Shown piece by piece: positions 29,741 through 37,772 of a stretch of 37,968 nucleotides of DNA. Each line of letters starts with the position of its first letter. Within the stretch, counting starts at the first letter, position 1. The stretch comes from a virus: positions 1-37,968 of the IMG/VR virus record IMGVR_UViG_3300020185_000122. One strand, 5' to 3'. The notes beneath the pieces are model-generated. The model did no database searches and was not told the origin of the DNA. It saw only the letters and a program-made list of their open reading frames with translations. Both the position numbers and the translations under genes were made by a program.

Positions 29741-30501
29741 TGGGTGCACCAGTGATGGCAGGGATGGGAGTTGGAGCATTAACTGCTTTGGCTACAGGTA
29801 AAGACCCATTTATGGGTGCAGCAATGGGTGGTGCAAGTGGTGGTATGTTTGGTGGGGCAGATGGATTTGGCTCTGGATTTGGATTTGATTTAGGAAGTGG
29901 TGCATTAGCAAGTACAGGTGCATCAGGCATGGCTAGTGCTGGTACAGCATTGGGGCAAGGTGGTATGAATACAGCAGCAGGACAAGGCTTACTAGGAACA
30001 GCACCTACAATGGGAACACTTGGAGCAGCACAATTTGGTAGTGTAGTAACTCCAGAAAATACACCTAATTTATTAATGGATTCTGCTACTAATGCACCGA
30101 TAGCACCTACAGATGTTTACACAGGTGATTTAAGCATGATGACTGCTGACAATTTAGGAGCTACACAAACAACTGGTTTAGACAATCCTGATTTATACAC
30201 AGGTGGTGGCTATGACCCCACTTTGAGTGCAGAACAATTAGATTTCAGACCTGACTTTACACCAATAGCAGGAACAAATGAAGGGGGTGGTGGATACGAA
30301 TACGGGTTGCTAGACAACTTTAAAGTTTCTGATTTTGCACCTAGTAATGAGTTTATGGGTCAAACAGCATTTAGCATGGGAATGAACGCATTAACACCAC
30401 AGCAACAACAACAAGTAGCAACACAACAAGCTCGTTTAGCAAGAGGGCAAATGCCAGAACTAGAACAAGGTTATGGTGGTCAATTTATATCAAGGGCATA
30501 A
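29740..30501 (+). CDS. Gly/Ala-rich internal virion protein, 253 aa
   Basis: Residues 1-70 are rich in Gly, Ala and Met (GAPVMAGMGVGALTALATGK; GSGFGFDLGSGAL), like membrane-active segments of ejection proteins. The rest is acidic with threonine-proline stretches and a Q-rich end (LTPQQQQQVATQQARLARGQ). The ATG overlaps the upstream stop. It may be part of the DNA-delivery conduit; no named family recognised. Confidence 0.7.
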   Translation: MGAPVMAGMGVGALTALATGKDPFMGAAMGGASGGMFGGADGFGSGFGFDLGSGALASTGASGMASAGTALGQGGMNTAAGQGLLGTAPTMGTLGAAQFGSVVTPENTPNLLMDSATNAPIAPTDVYTGDLSMMTADNLGATQTTGLDNPDLYTGGGYDPTLSAEQLDFRPDFTPIAGTNEGGGGYEYGLLDNFKVSDFAPSNEFMGQTAFSMGMNALTPQQQQQVATQQARLARGQMPELEQGYGGQFISRA

Positions 30502-30510
30502 GGGAAAAAA

Positions 30511-31746
30511 ATGAATTTATTTGATTATTTTGGAAACATGAATATGTTTGGAGCAGCTCCAAATGCACAAGTACAAAGCTTATTAGAAAATAAGTTAATT
30601 ACCCAAGATACAATAGACAAAGCAAACAAACAATCTATTGGGTCAGGTCTTATTACTGGGTTAGCTAGTTATCTTGCACAACCACAAAATGAAGGATATG
30701 GGACTGCTACCCCTTATATTGCTAAAGCATTTTTAAATGCAAACAAAGCAGCACAAGTGCCATTTCAAAACATCCCACAAGGGTATGCAATGGACACACA
30801 GATTGAAGAAGATAAATTAAAAATAAAAAATCAACAAAGAGATGAAAGCTTAAAACAAGAATTATTAAATGACCCTAGAGTTAAAAATAATCCTGTATTA
30901 AGAGCTGCTGTTTTCTCTAAACCAGAAAAAGTATTTGAAATTTTAAATACACCAAAAAAACCATTAGGTCAAAAAGAAAGATTAGCTCAATTAATGACTA
31001 TGGATTCTGACCCAAATCAAATATTAACAAATACGCAAAGAGCAGAGATGAACGCAATAAAACAAATTTTAAGTGTTGGTTCACCTACAGGGCAAACATT
31101 TGGTGGTCTAAATTTACCTTCTGCACCTGATGGTTACTATTACGACAAAGATGAAAATGGAACACTTAAATTAAATGAAGATGGAAAACCTTATGTAGTT
31201 CCAGTTGCAGGTTCAGCAGAAGCAATAAAAAGAATAAAAGAGGATAAAAAGGAAAAAGTAGGAAAAGAAAGTAAAGCAACTATTGCATCAACTGTTGTTG
31301 TAGATGCACAAAGAGCACTAGATTTAATAGACGAAGATGGCACAACTACAGGAGCTGATGCATTTGCATTAAGATTGGTTCCGGGCACAAAAGCATATGC
31401 TTTAGACCAAATGGTTAAATCAATACAAGCAAACATTGGTATTGATAAATTGTTAGATATTAAAGCAAGTGGTGCAGGTTTAGGTCAAGTACCACAATCA
31501 CAATTAGAAATGTTAGCTTCTGTTTTAGGTCAATTAAACACAGCACAAGATAGAGAAACAGTAAGATATAATGTACAAAGAGTTTTAGATTTATATTCAG
31601 ATATTGTTGCTCAAGCAGGTGGTAAAGAAGCACTAGCTAATGCAATAACACAATCAACAAAAACACCAGAAAGAGATAGATTAAAGTCTAAACAAAAAAT
31701 TAGAACACAAGAAGAACAAGATTTGTTAAACAAATACAAAGGGTAA
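30511..31746 (+). CDS. Internal virion/ejection protein, 411 aa
   Basis: Helical, charged and without Cys. N-terminal NLFDYFGNMNMFG and SIGSGLITGLASYLAQP; a repeated hinge (LGQKERLAQLMTMDSDPNQI), and a C-terminal helix-rich domain (MLASVLGQLNTAQDRETVRY). Located between other ejection genes and translationally close to them (2-9 bases). Predicted to be released with DNA; function from context. Confidence 0.7.
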   Translation: MNLFDYFGNMNMFGAAPNAQVQSLLENKLITQDTIDKANKQSIGSGLITGLASYLAQPQNEGYGTATPYIAKAFLNANKAAQVPFQNIPQGYAMDTQIEEDKLKIKNQQRDESLKQELLNDPRVKNNPVLRAAVFSKPEKVFEILNTPKKPLGQKERLAQLMTMDSDPNQILTNTQRAEMNAIKQILSVGSPTGQTFGGLNLPSAPDGYYYDKDENGTLKLNEDGKPYVVPVAGSAEAIKRIKEDKKEKVGKESKATIASTVVVDAQRALDLIDEDGTTTGADAFALRLVPGTKAYALDQMVKSIQANIGIDKLLDIKASGAGLGQVPQSQLEMLASVLGQLNTAQDRETVRYNVQRVLDLYSDIVAQAGGKEALANAITQSTKTPERDRLKSKQKIRTQEEQDLLNKYKG

Positions 31747-31748
31747 AT

Positions 31749-33821
31749 ATGACAGATAAAGAAGAAATAATGGAAGCTCTGAAAAAAGCAGATGCAGCAG
31801 GTAATATTGAAGATGCTAAAACCCTTGCAAGAATGTATGAAGAAGCAGATGATGTAGTTGCACAAAAGCCAAAAAGGTCTGTTCCTGATGAATTAACAAG
31901 ACAATTAGGTTTAACAGGAAGATATGCTTTAGAAGGTGGTGGCTCAATACTAGATTTATTAGCAACACCAATTAGGGGTGGTATTAATATGGCTTCTGAC
32001 GCTGTTGGCTCTGATTACAGAATACCTGAAATGTCTATTGGCAAAAAACTATCTGATATGGCAGGACTTCCTAATCCAGAAACACCAACAGAAAGAATAG
32101 TTGGTGAAGGTAGTAAGTTTTTAAGCTCTGTAATGACTCCAGCAGGTGCTTTAAAATATGCAATGCCACAATCTAAAACAGGACAAGCTACTAAAAATCT
32201 ATTGACCGAATCTATAGGTAAACAAGGGGTAGCTGCATCAAGTTCAGGTGTAGCAATGCAAGGTGTAGAAGAAATGGGTGGTGGTACAGGAGCACAATTA
32301 GCTGTAGGTTTACCTACTGCATTAATAGCACCTAAAACATTTGAAAAAACAGTCGTTAAACCTGCATCAGCTTTATACAAAAAATTTACTACAGCAAAGC
32401 AATCTGTTAATCAAAGCCAAGCTACAAACAATGTATTAGAAGAAGTGCTTACAAACAACAATGTTAAATTGTCTGATTTGTCTGAAGGTGTTGTAACACA
32501 AATAAAAAGAGACATAGATGAAGCAATAAAAGTTAATCCAAATATTTCATCAGAAGCATTAAAAAGATTAGTTGATTATAGAGTCACAGGTGCTACACCA
32601 AAACAAGGCACTATAACTTTAGACCCTGCTAAAATTACTAAAGAAAAAAATACAGCAAAACTAGGTGCTAATAGTGATGACCCTAATGCACAAAGATTAG
32701 GACAGATTGAAAATGAAAATAATCAAATATTACTTAAAAATTTAGATGAAATGGGTGCTGATAAATCAGTAGAGTCACAAACCTTTGGTAGAATTTTATT
32801 TAATAAACTAGATGATTTTAACAATAACCAAAAAGAAACTATAAGTAATTTGTATAAACAAATAAAAGATGATGGTGGGTTATCTGCTAGATATGACTCT
32901 AAACTTTTTTTAGATAAAACTGATGTTGCATTGACTAGATATAAAAGATTTTTACCAACAGAATTTAAAGCAATGTTAAACGAATATAAATCAGGCAAAA
33001 TTGTTTTAGATGTTAATGAAGCTGCACAATTAAAAACTCAATTAGCTACGGCTATGAGGTCAACTGCTGATGGCAATGTTAAAACAGCATTAAGAATAGT
33101 TAGGGAGCAAATAGAAAATGCAAATCTCTTACCTAATCAAAAGCTTGGTAAGGCAGCATTAAAAGCTGAAAAAGAAGCAAGAAGATATACATATGAATAT
33201 AAAAAATTAATAGATAGTGTTCCTGCTCTTAAACAAATAAATAATAGCAAAAAGGCAGTAAATCAAGATACTTTTTTTGAAAAAATTATTATGGGAAGTA
33301 CGGCAGATGAGCTTGAAAAAACTTATAGGTTACTAGACCCTAGCTTTAAAGAATCAATAAAACAAAATGTAATTGCATATTTAAAATCTAAAGCATCTGG
33401 TGGTAGACCAAACGAAATAGCAAATTTAAGTGGGTCAACACTACAGAAAGAATTAAGAAATTTGGGTAGTAAAAAACTTAATTTAATATTTACAAAAGAA
33501 GAAATAGCTAAATTAAAATCTATTGGTAATGTAGCAAGTTATGAACAAGTAATACCAAAAGGCTCTGCTGTTAATACATCTAACACAGCATCAGCATCAA
33601 GAGGAATAGCTGAAAAATTAGGTGAGTCTACTTTGGTAAATAGATTACCATTAGGTAATTTAGTTATTGGTTCTCCTGCAAGAAATATTGCATTAAGAAA
33701 AAACTCTTTAGAGCCATTAAATATTTCTTCTGCAATGCAAGGTGCATCTCCAAATAGAGTTAGAACAAGAGATTTACTATCGCCTTATACATCCAGTGCA
33801 TATGGATTATTAGATGAATAA
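31749..33821 (+). CDS. Large ejection (DNA-transfer) protein, 690 aa
   Basis: Residues about 40-190 form a hydrophobic module: GRYALEGGGSILDLLATPIR, GGINMASDAVGSDYRIPEMS, GLPNPETPTERIVGEGSKFL, which is typical of DNA-transfer proteins (P22 gp16-like) in podoviruses. Residues 200-640 are helical and charged (DNLYKQIKDDGG-type coils), ending PLNISSAMQGASPNRVR. It probably enters the host with DNA. The N-terminal module resembles those of 35172-36341 and 36351-37733. Confidence 0.8.
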   Translation: MTDKEEIMEALKKADAAGNIEDAKTLARMYEEADDVVAQKPKRSVPDELTRQLGLTGRYALEGGGSILDLLATPIRGGINMASDAVGSDYRIPEMSIGKKLSDMAGLPNPETPTERIVGEGSKFLSSVMTPAGALKYAMPQSKTGQATKNLLTESIGKQGVAASSSGVAMQGVEEMGGGTGAQLAVGLPTALIAPKTFEKTVVKPASALYKKFTTAKQSVNQSQATNNVLEEVLTNNNVKLSDLSEGVVTQIKRDIDEAIKVNPNISSEALKRLVDYRVTGATPKQGTITLDPAKITKEKNTAKLGANSDDPNAQRLGQIENENNQILLKNLDEMGADKSVESQTFGRILFNKLDDFNNNQKETISNLYKQIKDDGGLSARYDSKLFLDKTDVALTRYKRFLPTEFKAMLNEYKSGKIVLDVNEAAQLKTQLATAMRSTADGNVKTALRIVREQIENANLLPNQKLGKAALKAEKEARRYTYEYKKLIDSVPALKQINNSKKAVNQDTFFEKIIMGSTADELEKTYRLLDPSFKESIKQNVIAYLKSKASGGRPNEIANLSGSTLQKELRNLGSKKLNLIFTKEEIAKLKSIGNVASYEQVIPKGSAVNTSNTASASRGIAEKLGESTLVNRLPLGNLVIGSPARNIALRKNSLEPLNISSAMQGASPNRVRTRDLLSPYTSSAYGLLDE

Positions 33822-33828
33822 ATTATTT

Positions 33829-33918
33829 ATGAAAAGAATGACAATCTTGCTAGGTATATTAATAGCATTGCCTATTACACCTATAATAGCTTGTGTACTT
33901 TATGCTTGGGTTTATTAA
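33829..33918 (+). CDS. Tiny membrane protein, 29 aa
   Basis: MKRMTILLGILIALPITPII followed by ACVLYAWVY: a basic start, then one hydrophobic helix with a Cys. Starts seven bases after the ejection gene. Overlaps the next frame by 17 bases. With its neighbour it is my best lysis (holin or pinholin-like) candidate by position and hydropathy, but this is speculative. Confidence 0.55.
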   Translation: MKRMTILLGILIALPITPIIACVLYAWVY

Positions 33919-34024
33919 AACAAATAAATTTAAAAGACTTGTAAAAACAACAGTTATACTATTAATGATAACTTTTACTTTAATTCTTTTTTATTTTATT
34001 TTGTTGTACAGGTTTTTTATATGA
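33902..34024 (+). CDS. Tiny membrane protein, 40 aa
   Basis: ATG at 33902 opens MLGFIKTNKFKRLVKTT (basic, cytoplasmic) followed by one hydrophobic helix (VILLMITFTLILFYFILLYR) to FFI. It overlaps both neighbours, the exonuclease start by four bases (ATGA). A positively charged N-terminal segment plus one span is a holin-like or envelope-peptide layout. Role unproved. Confidence 0.6.
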   Translation: MLGFIKTNKFKRLVKTTVILLMITFTLILFYFILLYRFFI

Positions 34025-34761
34025 AGATACTTATATTAGATATTGAAACAAGTCCACACACAGGATTTCATTGGGGATTATTTCAGCAAAACATTAGCTT
34101 GAGTCAATTAATAGAATCATCTACAGTTTTATGTTGGGCAGCAAAATGGCTAAATGAAAAGAAAACATTTTTTTCTAGCATTTACGATACAACACCAAAG
34201 AAGATGATAAAAGAAATACATGAGTTAATTAATGAAGCAGATGCCATAATAACTTACAACGGCAAAAGATTTGATATGCCAACGCTGAACAAAGAATTTT
34301 TAATACACAAACTACCACCACCAAGTCCTTATAAAGATATAGATTTATTGACTACAGCAAGGGGAAAGTTTAGATTTGCTAGTAATAAGTTAGATTATGT
34401 AGCACAATTGCTTGGTATAGGGATGAAGACCTCCCATGAGGGTATGCCTTTATGGATTGAGTGCATGGCAAAAAATCCTAAAGCTTGGAAGTTAATGAAG
34501 AAATATAATGTTAATGACGTTAAGCTTACCGAAGAAGTTTACGAGAAACTCAAGGGTTGGATTAACATACATCCAAATCATAACCTAGAAACTAAAGAAG
34601 CTTGTTGTCCAAATTGTGGCAGTTTTCATTTACAAAAAAGAGGAGTTATATTATCTCTGACGAACAAGTATCAAAGATTTCAATGCCAAGATTGTGGGAA
34701 GTGGTCAAAGGGGAAAAAACCAATAGAAAAGATACAATCAGAGTCGGCTTTACCCACATAA
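34021..34761 (+). CDS. DEDDy exonuclease with C-terminal zinc ribbon, 246 aa
   Basis: Motif I LDIETSP (D7, E9), motif II ITYNGKRFDMP (Asp about 87) and motif III YNVNDVKLTEEVY (Y-x3-D) define a DEDDy RNase H-like 3'-5' exonuclease of the DnaQ/proofreading type, without a polymerase. Residues about 198-224 add a zinc ribbon (CPNCGS...CQDCGKW) likely to grip nucleic acid. There is no DNA polymerase in the genome, so it may act on host DNA or on recombination ends. It starts at the four-base overlap with the membrane peptide. Confidence 0.85.
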   Translation: MKILILDIETSPHTGFHWGLFQQNISLSQLIESSTVLCWAAKWLNEKKTFFSSIYDTTPKKMIKEIHELINEADAIITYNGKRFDMPTLNKEFLIHKLPPPSPYKDIDLLTTARGKFRFASNKLDYVAQLLGIGMKTSHEGMPLWIECMAKNPKAWKLMKKYNVNDVKLTEEVYEKLKGWINIHPNHNLETKEACCPNCGSFHLQKRGVILSLTNKYQRFQCQDCGKWSKGKKPIEKIQSESALPT

Positions 34762-34772
34762 GGAAAATAGAA

Positions 34773-34934
34773 ATGGATGTACACACAATAGCATTGCATA
34801 TGCAAGATAAGACTATAGATGCTGTTGATATAGTACAAGGTGAATCAGAAATGATATTACACCTATCAGATGGTAGTTCAGTAGAGCTGATTGTAGACAG
34901 CATTCATATGAACATACAAGACCTTGATGACTAA
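34773..34934 (+). CDS. Small acidic hypothetical protein, 53 aa
   Basis: I start it at ATG 34773 with AAGGAAAA upstream; a longer in-frame version would lie inside the exonuclease gene. MDVHTIALHMQDKTIDAVDI is followed by SEMILHLSDGSSVELIVDSI, an all-beta small domain with an acidic end (DLDD). Family not recognised. It overlaps the next gene by eight bases. Confidence 0.7.
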   Translation: MDVHTIALHMQDKTIDAVDIVQGESEMILHLSDGSSVELIVDSIHMNIQDLDD

Positions 34935-35175
34935 TCAAGACCTCTTTGCACCTAAAACAAATAAAAGTCGCACCACGAAGCTTATAACACTTCCTGACGG
35001 CACAGAAACAGACAATTATAGCAAGGATTATATGGTCTATTGTGAAGCATTAAATTTGTCTAAAAAGACTTTGGCATTTAGACAAACATTTTTAAAAAAA
35101 ATAGATAAACCACATCAACAAGAAAGATTAACTAAATTAAAATATTGGCTAACATTTATTTGGAATAAAGGATGA
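34927..35175 (+). CDS. Small basic hypothetical protein, 82 aa
   Basis: MTNQDLFAPKTNKSRTTKLI at the start; a C-terminal helix pair rich in Lys and aromatics (ALNLSKKTLAFRQTFLKKID; KLKYWLTFIWNKG). ATG 34927 is preferred over TTG 34924. It overlaps the next gene by four bases. Function unknown. Confidence 0.7.
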   Translation: MTNQDLFAPKTNKSRTTKLITLPDGTETDNYSKDYMVYCEALNLSKKTLAFRQTFLKKIDKPHQQERLTKLKYWLTFIWNKG

Positions 35176-36341
35176 CAGATATATATAGAAGATTAGGTGG
35201 GTTTAATCCTATAGAAGATTTTGGTGCTCCTAGAGAAAATATAGCCATTAATCCATTTACTGGAAACCCTATTGCAAGTGCAGCAGGTCAAGTAGCAACA
35301 TCTATGACTAGGGGTATTCCACAGTTAGCAACAGGACTAATTGATTTAGCTTCCTTACCTTTAACTATGACTGAAAATGTAAAACCAGAAAATGTTTTTG
35401 GTTCAACAGCACAATTAACTAAACAAGGATTTTTACCACCTGCACAAACAGGTTTAATAAATCAAGGTACAGAAATAGCTAGTTCTATGTTAAATCCAGC
35501 ATCATTAGCAAAAGGTGGTGCTGTCGCTTTAGGTGGAATATTAAGAAGTACAACAAAAGATTTAAGTGAGTTTACTCCTGAAGCTGCCGAAGTTTGGAGA
35601 AAAACAAACTCTATACCAAAAGACAAACAACTACAAAATTTACCACAAGACCCTAGAGCTAGACAATCTTTTAAAAATTATTTAGATGGAAAAATATCAC
35701 AAACTGATTATATTAAAAATATACAAAATTTTTATCCATCAACTAAAATAACAGAAATTCCAAATTATCCATCTGGTGCAGAAATTGTTTATGGGTTAGG
35801 AAAGAAAGCAGATGGTGGAAAAAGTGTTGTAAATTTTGGAGCTAAATTTGATGAAGGTGATAAAGTTTTATCTAGGTTAGATATTCCTGCTTACAATAAT
35901 TACAATGTATGGTCAGCATCTTTACAAGGTGCAGATGGAAAAACTGTTTATGGTCAAACAGTTCATTTAACAGACAAAGGTGGAAAGATTAAATTTAATA
36001 TAAATCCAAATGATGCTATTAGGATTGCAAAAGGAAAAGAACTAGGTGGGTCTAATAAATTTCCTATGGCAAAGATAGAGGGTAGTTGGAAAAATACTTC
36101 ACCTGATGATGTAAAAAAATTAGCTAAAAAATATCTTAATGACCCAGAGTGGAGTCAGGTAGGAATGAACCCTAAAAGATTTGGATATTTTTATAATAAA
36201 GCAGACAATATGCCTGTAAGTGAAGCAGACGAAGTAATACAAATTGGTGCATTAGTATTAGCAAAAAATATTAAAACATTTAACCCAAGTAAATCTGTAA
36301 CAACAACTAAAACACCTAGTGGTGGATTATTAAGTTTTTAA
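35172..36341 (+). CDS. Polyvalent-like virion protein with a conserved C-terminal domain, 389 aa
   Basis: N-terminal residues 1-125: hydrophobic module NPIEDFGAPRENIAIN, GIPQLATGLIDLASLPLTMT, ASSMLNPASLAKGGAVALGG, resembling those of the other ejection proteins. The C-terminal third has GMNPKRFGYFYNKADNMPVS and EADEVIQIGALVLAKN, a signature seen in large polyvalent phage proteins whose payload domain is not characterised. It probably enters with DNA or acts in the host soon after. Payload activity is unknown. Confidence 0.7.
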   Translation: MTDIYRRLGGFNPIEDFGAPRENIAINPFTGNPIASAAGQVATSMTRGIPQLATGLIDLASLPLTMTENVKPENVFGSTAQLTKQGFLPPAQTGLINQGTEIASSMLNPASLAKGGAVALGGILRSTTKDLSEFTPEAAEVWRKTNSIPKDKQLQNLPQDPRARQSFKNYLDGKISQTDYIKNIQNFYPSTKITEIPNYPSGAEIVYGLGKKADGGKSVVNFGAKFDEGDKVLSRLDIPAYNNYNVWSASLQGADGKTVYGQTVHLTDKGGKIKFNINPNDAIRIAKGKELGGSNKFPMAKIEGSWKNTSPDDVKKLAKKYLNDPEWSQVGMNPKRFGYFYNKADNMPVSEADEVIQIGALVLAKNIKTFNPSKSVTTTKTPSGGLLSF

Positions 36342-36350
36342 GGATAAAAG

Positions 36351-37733
36351 ATGACAGAACAACAAATTAGAGAAATGCTTGAACAATCAGAAATACAAAA
36401 GCTTTTAAGTGAAGGCATTACTAGAGAAACAAGACCTGATGGAAGGTATGATTCTACTGGGCAAGAAATTATTTCAGAGGTTAGAGAAAATGTACCTAAT
36501 CCATATCTTAAAACAGCAGCTAATGCACTAGAATATAACAAAGATGCTTTAAATTTATTAAGCTCACCAATAAGTAAAGGTTTAAAAGCAGCTAATGTTC
36601 CAATGTTTACAGGCGAAGGTTTTTTAGGTGATTTAATGTATGGTGGTAGTAATAAAGCATTAGATAAAATGGCTTATGGTCATAAAGCAGATAAACAAAA
36701 TATGGCTGATTTAGGATTACTTGGTGTAGCTCCATTAATAGGTGGTGTAAGAGTAGCAGCAAAAGCCGTTCCAAAAGCAAAAGAAATATATAGTTTCATG
36801 AAACCAAGCGATAATATACCAATAGATGATATGAATATGTTAGCACAAGACAGAGCTAAATTTTTAGAAGGAGATATGATTGCAACTTACAAAAACAGAC
36901 CAGATACAATGGGTGGTCGTAAAATTGATACAGATATAGTAAGAGAGCAATTTCCAGAATACAATAACCCTGATACTTTAGTTAATCAATTATTTGGGAC
37001 AACAGGAAGTAGATATAGGTCTCCTGATATTCATGAAGGTGCTTCAGATTTATCTAAACAAATGTATAAAGATTTATTAGATGCACCAATTCCAAAAGGA
37101 GTAACTGATAAAGTAACATTTACAGCAGGTTCAGCAGGTGCAGGTAAAGGTAGAGTAATGTCTTTATTAAGCAAAAAAGATGCTCCTGATGCAAACTCAA
37201 AAGCATTTTATGATACTAATTTATCTGGATTTGATTCAGCTAAAAAGAAAATAGATATGGCTATTAAATCTGGAACAGGAAAAACACCAGTAGATATATT
37301 TTATGTATATAGACCATTAGGTGATGCTTTCAAAGGAACAATCAAAAGAACAGGAAATCAAGCTGAAAAATTTGGTAGTGGTAGAGTTGTAACAGTTGAT
37401 GCTATGACAGAAACAGCATTAGGTTCATTAGAAACAATCAAAAGACTAGAAAAAGCATATGAAAATAATCCTTTAGTTAATATTAAAGTAGTAGACAATT
37501 CAACTGAAGTTCCAAAAATAATTACAACAAAAGATTTACCTCAAGTTAAAACTAAAGCAGAAGCTGAAAAAGAACTATTTAAAATATTAAGAGAAGAAAG
37601 AGCAAAGCCAGATACAAAAATAACAGATGAAGTTTATAGTAGAATTATGAGAGGTAGAAAAGACCCAATTGCAGAAAAAGAAGCATTTGATAATTCTGGA
37701 GAAATACTAGGAGACGTTATCTACGGATATTAA
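36351..37733 (+). CDS. Zeta-toxin-like P-loop kinase protein with ejection-type N-terminus, 460 aa
   Basis: Residues about 40-160 carry a hydrophobic ejection-like module (LNLLSSPISKGLKAANVPMF; MADLGLLGVAPLIGGVRVAA). The C-terminal half has the P-loop VTFTAGSAGAGKGRVMSLL (G260-R268, Lys266), a later Asp in FYDTNLSGFDS, and an Arg segment FKGTIKRTGNQAEKFGSGRV, the order found in zeta toxins, which phosphorylate UDP-sugars of the wall pathway. Gly-Arg replaces the usual Ser/Thr after the Lys, so activity is uncertain. No epsilon-type antitoxin is next to it. The last 417 bases recur, with changes, at 1-417. Confidence 0.75.
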   Translation: MTEQQIREMLEQSEIQKLLSEGITRETRPDGRYDSTGQEIISEVRENVPNPYLKTAANALEYNKDALNLLSSPISKGLKAANVPMFTGEGFLGDLMYGGSNKALDKMAYGHKADKQNMADLGLLGVAPLIGGVRVAAKAVPKAKEIYSFMKPSDNIPIDDMNMLAQDRAKFLEGDMIATYKNRPDTMGGRKIDTDIVREQFPEYNNPDTLVNQLFGTTGSRYRSPDIHEGASDLSKQMYKDLLDAPIPKGVTDKVTFTAGSAGAGKGRVMSLLSKKDAPDANSKAFYDTNLSGFDSAKKKIDMAIKSGTGKTPVDIFYVYRPLGDAFKGTIKRTGNQAEKFGSGRVVTVDAMTETALGSLETIKRLEKAYENNPLVNIKVVDNSTEVPKIITTKDLPQVKTKAEAEKELFKILREERAKPDTKITDEVYSRIMRGRKDPIAEKEAFDNSGEILGDVIYGY

Positions 37734-37756
37734 AAAAGCTCCCTTTTGAGGAGCTT
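37730..37756 (-). terminator. Second copy of the leftward terminator
   Basis: Identical to the hairpin at 414-440: AAGCTCC/GGAGCTT with the T-run on the minus strand, placed between the converging kinase-like gene and the leftward 193-aa gene. Confidence 0.8.
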
Positions 37757-37772
37757 GATTAACCTAGTTAGT

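Noticed and set aside
36351-37733. A complete zeta/epsilon toxin-antitoxin module
   Set aside because: No epsilon-like small gene is adjacent; the upstream and downstream genes do not fit, and the N-terminus looks like a virion protein.
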